Source: an uncultured Eubacteriales bacterium
GTDB taxonomy: Bacteria > Bacillota > Clostridia > Oscillospirales > Acutalibacteraceae
Reading direction: 5' to 3'
Assembly: GCA_934445015.1 (NCBI GenBank)
Contig: CAKSDJ010000010.1
Coordinates: forward strand, 1-36,134
DNA length: 36,134 nucleotides
Of this stretch, positions 30,505 to 36,134 are shown one piece after another. The notes under the pieces are model-generated. The model had not been told where the DNA came from. It worked only from the letters and a program-made list of their open reading frames with translations, and did no database searches. Numbering within the stretch: the first letter of the stretch is position 1; every line of letters starts with the position of its first letter. The position numbers and the translations under genes were made by a program.

Positions 30505-33500
30505 TATGTATTACCTCCTAAACAAACTGTTACCGTGCCTACGGTTTCGGCACTCATACTGTGCTCCGGCTTACCGCTCAGGAGCAATCGGGCATATTTT
30601 TTGTCGCCGACAGGCAAAGCCGCAAAACCTTCAATGTCGGAGCCCTGCTCATTTGCAAAACGTCCGTCTACGGCAGAATTATCATCGGATTTCGCGTAGA
30701 TAAAAGATACGTCGACTTCGCTGTTGCCCGAATTTTCAACGGTAATCATATTTCCGTCGGTGCTGTCGGCTGCCCATTTGCCGGGTAGGCTGCTGTGGGT
30801 TTCGGGGTCCCAGGCGCCGTCGGTGTAGGTAAATGCCATTGCGCCCCAGGTTATGGTCACGGTTATTGTCTGCAATTCTTCATAACCGCAGACTTCGCAA
30901 ACACGACTGCCGCCGCTCCATTCGCCGAAAGTGTGATTTTCGGGCGTGTCGGTGCTGTCGCAGTTGGCGCACTGCTTTCGGTGAAGAATATTATCGGTCA
31001 CCCATAAGCCGTTTTGGTAGTCGTGGCCGGGGGCTAACAGTTCCTCAAAAGTTGTGTAGTCGCACCGCGAGCAGGTGTCATAGGCGTTCCAGCCGTTTTC
31101 AATGCAGGTTACGGCTTTAGCGTTATGATGTATAAGATTATGATTATCGGGGTCGATCTCGCCGTATTCGGCGCCGCATATTTCGCAAACCGCTTTTGCT
31201 GTGCAGGTTGCTTCGCCGCCGTAGTGGGCGATATGCGTCCACTGTGCATACAGCGTATAAACACTGTCTATTTCCGTGCCGCTTTCAACCCTTGTTCCGC
31301 CTGAGGCCGCCGTGTACCAGCCGCCGAAAGCGTATCCGCTCTTCCCAAGCGAGGGCAGTTCGCCGTATTTTCCTTCTTCGGCATATTTAAGCACGGTGGT
31401 ATTGTCGTTTTTAAGTGCATAGATAATTATTGAATCTGTGCCGCGGTTACCCGATGCGTCATCGGCGGTAACTGTATAAACGCCGCCCTCGGTCACGGTG
31501 AATGAGGCGGTGTATTTGCCGTTGCCTGCGTCTGTAACAGCAAATGTCTCACCGTTTTTGGTGACCGCGGATAACGCTTTTGCCTCGTAAATTGCGACCA
31601 CAACGGTCATACTGTGGCTCTCGGCTGAGTCATCGGCATAAAGCCGGACGTCGGGGGGGACGCCGTCAATTTCTGCGGTTATTTCAATTTCCTTTGATAC
31701 AAAATGCCCGGCTGCGTCGGTGACTGCTACAAGATAGACGCCCGACTCTGCAAGTGTGAAATTGCCTGTAAGTTCGGTAGTTTCCGTGCCGTCGGGCAGG
31801 CGGACCGTTACATCGGTGTTGCCGTTGGCGCTTACCGAATACGAATACGTTATACCCGTAGCAGTTGTGCTGATTTTGGTCACGGTAAGGGTAGGTGCGC
31901 TTAAATTTACCGTATAAGATTTCGATTTTACGGTTGCGCTGCTGTTTCCTACCTTATCGGCAGCAGTCACTGTAAGCGTGTGAGTACCCGTTGCGTCAGG
32001 GCAGACGGTAGAATAAGTGCCGTCGCCGTTGTCGGTAATAACCGCGTTTGCAGTACCCCATTTTGCCGTAACCGTATTAACGCCCGAACCGGTATCGGTA
32101 ACAGAAAATTTAAGAGTTATCCGCTCGGTATAGTTATCATCGGGCAGGTCGTTTATTATAATGTTCGGCGGAGTTTTGTCTATTTTGTCCACCACAGCCT
32201 GTCGGGTCACGGTCTCGCCGTTATAGGTCAGAGTAAATGCATACACGCCGTTTTCGGTCGCGGTGTAACTTGTGGCGCTGCTGCTTAATGTAGTTGTCGT
32301 TCCTGAAGGAGTTTTAACCTTCACGGTCGCAGTGCCCGGCGAGCGCGTTACGGTTATGGTCTGCGTTTTTGCCCAGGCGGTGTTGTTTGCGGTTACCGTA
32401 AGATCCGGAGTTATGGCAGCACCTGTTCCCGAAGAGGGAACCGTTACGCTTTTGTATGCTGTAACGGTTCGTCCGTCGCTGTTGGTGGCTCTGGCATGAA
32501 GATAATATTTTCCCGAACCGCGCACGGTTTTTACCGAAACGCTTGACGTGCTGCCCGAAGTTACCCAGCCGTAGGTCGGAATCGCCGAGGAGGTGCTCCA
32601 CGCATATTCAAGTTTTACGGCGTTGGTTGCGCGAACAGTGCTGCTTAGCGTGCCGTTTGAGTTGGTAACAGCGTTTACGGTAACAGTCGGCGCTGCGGCT
32701 TTGCCTACCGTAACGGTAGTGCTTTTTGTGCCGCTGTATGATGAATCCGTGCCGGTGTCGCTGCTTAAATCCTTGATCTGCGAGGCGCAGTTAAGACTTG
32801 TCAGCCTTATTGTGCTTGAGGCGTTTTCGGGAACTTTGCCCGTAAAATAAAGCACGTTGGTGTCGGCACCGCCCGAATAGCTGAATGTTCCCCAGTTTGT
32901 AGTGATAACGGAACGGTTGCTCAGGCTGCTGTTGGCGCTGTCTACGATCTCGTCAAAAATAAGAGAAATTGTAACGCTGTCGCCGGCAAAGTATTTTCCG
33001 CCTGCCATAGGCGCAATCGCAAGAACCTGCGGCTCAACGTTGTCATACACCCTCGCGTAGTCCATATATGATTTTATATACCAGAGATCCGAATTTTTGC
33101 CCGCTGCTGAAAACCAGACGTGGGCGGTATCGTTTATGTCAAACAGTATATTGTTATCGACCGTTCTGCTGCTGTCGTATTCGATTCCGTTTTTTGCCGT
33201 CGCATTTCCTTCCATACTCGGAATATTAAGATAACAGCCTGAGCTTGCCGACTCCCACGTTGCGGTGAAGTAGGCTTTGCCGAAGTCGCTGTCTAAAGGT
33301 ATCGCACCTTTTGTGATTTCTACGGGGCCGTAACTGTCGGGCGTGTGATTTGCCATCCATACAAGGTGATACCCATCGTCATATTCTTTGTAAGTGAAAT
33401 ACGCCCTGTAAAAAAATCCTTTTGCCGTCGCCTTTAAATACGGCGAGTCTATCGACCTGCTTACGTGAAAATTCAACTGGTCGGTATTTTTCTTTCTGTC

Positions 33501-35291
33501 ATTCTGAAAATATATTTTCCAGTCGCCGGTGCCAGAATGGTCCCCGACCCACGTATTCTGTTTATCTGCGGAATCGCTTGTCAAAACGTTATCAACCACG
33601 GTTCTCGACGTTTCGTTGTACAGGGTTTTGCTTACCGTATAACTTGTGCTTTTGGGTATGGTTCGGGTCGCTTTTGAGGTTGCTATGGTCGCGCCGCCCT
33701 CTACACGGTAGATTTCAAACTGATAGGTGCGGTCGGTGTTTGAGTAAGCGGTTGAGGCGTTGCCGCCATAGGTTTTTGTTACACCGAGTTCGGTTACGCT
33801 GATGGTCTTGCTGCTTTCTCCTGCGGCAAAATTAACGCTGTTTGCAATATGCGTAAAGTGCGTTCCGCCCACTGCGGAGCCGTTGACCGTGCGGTAATAT
33901 ACCGTCTGCGCGCCGTCGGTGCCGTCTGTGCGGCTTATGGTAAAACTTCGGTTTCCGTTATTTTTTACAGAGAATTTGCCGTAAGCAGGAACGGCAGTTC
34001 CGAAAGGATCACTGCTGTTTCCGTAGATAACGCTGCCGTCTTTTGCTTTGGCGTATGCGCGTGCGTAGTATTGCAGACCTTCAATCAGACTGCCTTTTGC
34101 TAAAGAAACTTTTAAAGCGCCGCCCTTGTCGGTTACAACGCCGCTTGTTTTGACCGAGCCGTCGTTTTTAGAGAGGGTCGGTTTTGACACAAGCCCGTAA
34201 ACAAAGCCCGTTTCCGTAAAGTCAAGACCGCCTGTATACTCAAGTTTGGCAGACAGTGTAAAATTGTCGGTACCCGTGACCGCAGTTTGCGAAAGTGCCG
34301 CCGATTTGGGTAAAACGTTGACTTTAAGCGTCGCGGTGGCAGTTCCTTTGGTGTTTGCCGCCGTGTAGGTCACCGTGTATGTACCGGGTGGGTCGGCTTT
34401 TGTAGGCTGCCCCGAAGTGCTTATAGTTCCCGAGGCAAATGCAACGTAATCTTCCCAGTCGGGCATATCGTCGCCCTCATTGATGTAAATTTCGCTTGCG
34501 GTCAAGCTGACTGCGGGCGCAGACTGTATTATTTTAGGCTGCGGTATTGACGGAGTTGCCGCCTGCAGATCCGTTTGCAAACCCGCGCCTAACAGAACAT
34601 AACTTGACCACGTTTCGCCGGGGGCAATCGTTACGCTCCACGAGTAGGCAAGCGAGGGCGAAATGTAACATACGTTATCGGGCGAGCGGTTTTTCTTATC
34701 CTTGAAGCAGTTATCGAATCTGTCTTCGTATTCCCCGTACCACACCGTATCGCAGGCTGTGGCGACAAGCCTTACGGCGCGCAGGTTGGGTCTGCCTGAG
34801 GCGATAAGCGTATTACCGCCTGCCGTTTCTGCCCAAATGGGTGGATGTTCTTTGCCGCCTACCGCTATGCCGGCGCAGCTGCCCACCTGAACTTCGTGTG
34901 GCCTTGCACCGTTGTTCTTCAGGGTGTATCGCACCATAATGTAGTTTTTGTGGTATTCTCTCAGTTCTGTTTTGTCAAGGCCTGGATTTTCCAGTTCCAC
35001 GCTCAGCCGCAGACCGGGTGCAATCAGGTTTGAGGGATCTGTCTGTCGTTCACCGTCTACGGTGACCACGGTGTTATAGCCGCGGTTTCTGTAGGTGTTG
35101 TAATATCTCATAGCGTAACTTCCGCCACAGATGTTAAAGGCGGTAGCACTTGTTTTTTGACCCCAGACCTCACCGCACTCTATTATATAACGCCTTGGTG
35201 CGTCGGCGGAAACGTCTGTCTGCACAGGCAGCGCCGTGTACAACAGGCACAGGCACAGCGCAGCGCTCAAAATCCGTTTCAGAGTTTTCAT
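30504..35291 (-). CDS. Giant multidomain secreted surface protein (Ig-like, Calx-beta, InlB repeat, CxxC repeats)
   Basis: The protein is about 1,595 aa from ATG 35291 (GGAG 9 nt upstream; the in-frame GTG at 35297 is only 3 nt from it). A signal peptide (1-29) is followed by an unassigned beta-rich head (30-245), an Ig-like domain (about 258-328), an FnIII-like stretch (330-435), a Calx-beta-like domain (438-543, VYYRTVNGSAVGGTHF), an unassigned region (545-745), a series of bacterial Ig-like domains (750-1290), one InlB/Listeria-Bacteroides repeat (GYAFGGWYTA...YTLYAQW, about 1297-1352), four CxxC units (1369/1372, 1407/1410, 1441/1444, 1465/1468) each with nearby His, and a C-terminal GAWDPETH-type domain (1474-1595). 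No LPXTG or S-layer motif is visible. It is probably an adhesin or structural surface protein. Confidence 0.85.
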   Translation of the reverse strand: MKTLKRILSAALCLCLLYTALPVQTDVSADAPRRYIIECGEVWGQKTSATAFNICGGSYAMRYYNTYRNRGYNTVVTVDGERQTDPSNLIAPGLRLSVELENPGLDKTELREYHKNYIMVRYTLKNNGARPHEVQVGSCAGIAVGGKEHPPIWAETAGGNTLIASGRPNLRAVRLVATACDTVWYGEYEDRFDNCFKDKKNRSPDNVCYISPSLAYSWSVTIAPGETWSSYVLLGAGLQTDLQAATPSIPQPKIIQSAPAVSLTASEIYINEGDDMPDWEDYVAFASGTISTSGQPTKADPPGTYTVTYTAANTKGTATATLKVNVLPKSAALSQTAVTGTDNFTLSAKLEYTGGLDFTETGFVYGLVSKPTLSKNDGSVKTSGVVTDKGGALKVSLAKGSLIEGLQYYARAYAKAKDGSVIYGNSSDPFGTAVPAYGKFSVKNNGNRSFTISRTDGTDGAQTVYYRTVNGSAVGGTHFTHIANSVNFAAGESSKTISVTELGVTKTYGGNASTAYSNTDRTYQFEIYRVEGGATIATSKATRTIPKSTSYTVSKTLYNETSRTVVDNVLTSDSADKQNTWVGDHSGTGDWKIYFQNDRKKNTDQLNFHVSRSIDSPYLKATAKGFFYRAYFTYKEYDDGYHLVWMANHTPDSYGPVEITKGAIPLDSDFGKAYFTATWESASSGCYLNIPSMEGNATAKNGIEYDSSRTVDNNILFDINDTAHVWFSAAGKNSDLWYIKSYMDYARVYDNVEPQVLAIAPMAGGKYFAGDSVTISLIFDEIVDSANSSLSNRSVITTNWGTFSYSGGADTNVLYFTGKVPENASSTIRLTSLNCASQIKDLSSDTGTDSSYSGTKSTTVTVGKAAAPTVTVNAVTNSNGTLSSTVRATNAVKLEYAWSTSSAIPTYGWVTSGSTSSVSVKTVRGSGKYYLHARATNSDGRTVTAYKSVTVPSSGTGAAITPDLTVTANNTAWAKTQTITVTRSPGTATVKVKTPSGTTTTLSSSATSYTATENGVYAFTLTYNGETVTRQAVVDKIDKTPPNIIINDLPDDNYTERITLKFSVTDTGSGVNTVTAKWGTANAVITDNGDGTYSTVCPDATGTHTLTVTAADKVGNSSATVKSKSYTVNLSAPTLTVTKISTTATGITYSYSVSANGNTDVTVRLPDGTETTELTGNFTLAESGVYLVAVTDAAGHFVSKEIEITAEIDGVPPDVRLYADDSAESHSMTVVVAIYEAKALSAVTKNGETFAVTDAGNGKYTASFTVTEGGVYTVTADDASGNRGTDSIIIYALKNDNTTVLKYAEEGKYGELPSLGKSGYAFGGWYTAASGGTRVESGTEIDSVYTLYAQWTHIAHYGGEATCTAKAVCEICGAEYGEIDPDNHNLIHHNAKAVTCIENGWNAYDTCSRCDYTTFEELLAPGHDYQNGLWVTDNILHRKQCANCDSTDTPENHTFGEWSGGSRVCEVCGYEELQTITVTITWGAMAFTYTDGAWDPETHSSLPGKWAADSTDGNMITVENSGNSEVDVSFIYAKSDDNSAVDGRFANEQGSDIEGFAALPVGDKKYARLLLSGKPEHSMSAETVGTVTVCLGGNT

Positions 35292-35338
35292 TATCACTCG
35301 CTCCTTTTTTCTGTTTCTGCCTTAACCTTTTTAAAACC

Positions 35339-35348
35339 GACAGCTGTC
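35339..35348. promoter_or_regulatory. Palindrome in the divergent intergenic region
   Basis: GACAGCTGTC is a perfect 10-nt dyad between the giant surface gene and the MerR gene, 20 nt before the merR-type -35 box. It may be an operator (inference). Confidence 0.35.
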
Positions 35349-35368
35349 ATTTGTTGCAAAATAATGTC

Positions 35369-35396
35369 TTGACAGCGGCGAAATCTCTTTTATAAT
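35369..35396 (+). promoter_or_regulatory. Promoter of the MerR-type regulator
   Basis: TTGACA (35369-35374), 16-nt spacer, TATAAT (35391-35396). The spacing is normal, unlike the 19-20 nt of typical MerR-activated promoters. A CGTTC-N6-GAACG dyad (35409-35424) lies just downstream and could be an operator. Confidence 0.65.
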
Positions 35397-35454
35397 AATA
35401 TTATATACCGTTCACCTATGAACGAATCAAGTGCTTTTTTGGAGGTTTAAAAAA

Positions 35455-36134
35455 GTGAAAACCGAAACAAAAAAACTTTTTCAAATCACCGAGGCTGCCG
35501 CGGCTTGCGGCCTTTCGCGCAGCACGCTTTTGCGTCTTGAGGAAAAAGGTATGCTCACACCGGCGTACACCGACCCCGACAGCGGTCGGCGCTACTATGA
35601 CAACCACAATGTGGCGCGTATTCTGCAAATCGAAAAGTTCAAGGCTATGGGCATAAATAATAAGGATATAATCGAATATTTTGTCCGCGGCGGTGAAGCA
35701 ACCGATATGCTGAAGGTTCTTGAAAACCGACTGCACGACCTTCAGCGCAGCGTAGAGGAGCTGCGTCTGCGTTCTATGGAGCCGCCTGCCGTTTCGGTGC
35801 AGATTATGACGCTGCCTGCGGTCACCTGCCGCATACGCTGGAGTATGGGGCTTACCACCGACGACCGATACGCCGAAATGTACGATTTTTACAGCGAGTG
35901 CGTCCGTATGGGTTGCGCGCTTTCGGATGAGCCGCTTTTTGCTATTCTTGACCGCAAAGATTACCTTGAGGGCTACGTAGGCGACACGCCGTACCCCAAT
36001 GCGGTGTGCGTGCCGGTGCGGAATGATAAGGCCCCAAAAGACGCATTAATACTGCCTGAGTGCAAGGTGCTGTCAGTGTTGTATTGCGGCGAATACAGCG
36101 GCATAGACGAGGCGTGGCTGACTTTGGGCAGAGA
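35455..36134 (+). CDS. MerR-family regulator with GyrI-like effector domain (partial, runs off window)
   Basis: The frame opens with GTG at 35455 behind GGAGG (9 nt) and stays open to the right edge (226 codons seen). Residues 7-77 form a MerR helix-turn-helix and wing: QITEAAAACGLSRSTLLRLEEKG, GRRYYDNHNVARI, FKAMGINNKDI. A helical linker (about 82-108) and the start of a GyrI/BmrR-like ligand-binding domain follow (from about 112: VSVQIMTLPAVTCRIRW). This build is that of multidrug or small-molecule-sensing activators. It is divergent from the surface module, 163 nt away, and could regulate it, itself, or a gene beyond the edge. The C-terminus is missing only because the window ends. Confidence 0.88.
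   Translation, partial: MKTETKKLFQITEAAAACGLSRSTLLRLEEKGMLTPAYTDPDSGRRYYDNHNVARILQIEKFKAMGINNKDIIEYFVRGGEATDMLKVLENRLHDLQRSVEELRLRSMEPPAVSVQIMTLPAVTCRIRWSMGLTTDDRYAEMYDFYSECVRMGCALSDEPLFAILDRKDYLEGYVGDTPYPNAVCVPVRNDKAPKDALILPECKVLSVLYCGEYSGIDEAWLTLGR

Noticed and set aside
32272..34103. Numerous plus-strand ORFs opposite the giant surface gene
   Set aside because: They are shadows of a repetitive minus-strand coding region without ribosome sites or recognisable domains.

Overview
The window looks like the replication-origin-proximal part of a spore-forming, low-to-medium-GC anaerobic Firmicute of class Clostridia, probably in the Oscillospirales/Ruminococcaceae range. Supporting signs are the gene order dnaA-dnaN-yaaA-recF-remB-gyrB-gyrA, a SCIFF ranthipeptide with its radical-SAM maturase, sporulation-family genes (spoVT, spoVAE-like, SpoVB-like flippase), parAB with canonical TGTTTCACGTGAAACA parS sites, and strong GGAGG ribosome binding sites. 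This taxonomy is inferred from family content, not from a marker-gene search.

Layout. Almost every gene lies on the minus strand, so the window is best read from right to left. Positions 22955 to 12561 hold one long minus-strand chromosome-maintenance cluster: dnaA, an AT-rich intergenic origin with two TTTTCCACA boxes, a GC-rich patch and a DnaA-trio-like stretch, then dnaN, yaaA/rlbP, recF, remB, gyrB, gyrA, a CPBP membrane protease and tadA, closed by a terminator near 12.5 kb. A DUF421 (YetF-like) gene and a convergent plus-strand SpoVB/MurJ-type flippase follow. Next comes a minus-strand run of rarA, two bacterial-PH-domain membrane proteins, a solo SpoVAE-like gene, parA and parB. Two perfect parS sites sit here, each at an apparent gene start, where they encode a spurious MFHVKH N-terminus. 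Beyond parB are the SCIFF peptide (absent from ordinary ORF lists because of its size), its maturase, an Orn/Lys/Arg-type decarboxylase overlapping the maturase by ATGA, and an NSS-family sodium symporter.

Right of dnaA are trmO and a LemA-family gene, tRNA-Pro(CGG) with a nearby truncated copy of its 5' part and a hairpin-rich element, a ROK-family protein with an unusual N-terminal extension overlapping nagA (amino-sugar catabolism), acpP on the plus strand, and spoVT with a strongly folded leader. The last 7 kb is accessory. It is a three-gene minus-strand surface module: a roughly 1.6 kaa multidomain secreted protein, a single-pass membrane protein, and a small secreted protein that is a stand-alone copy of the giant's C-terminal domain. 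A MerR/GyrI-type regulator is divergently transcribed from it and runs off the right edge.

Functionally, the left two thirds couples replication initiation, DNA topology, recombination and origin segregation. The most interesting less-explained parts are the surface module, the SCIFF locus with its attenuator and seventh cysteine, the parS site buried in a 38-nt palindrome under the parA promoter, and the tRNA-fragment/hairpin element.
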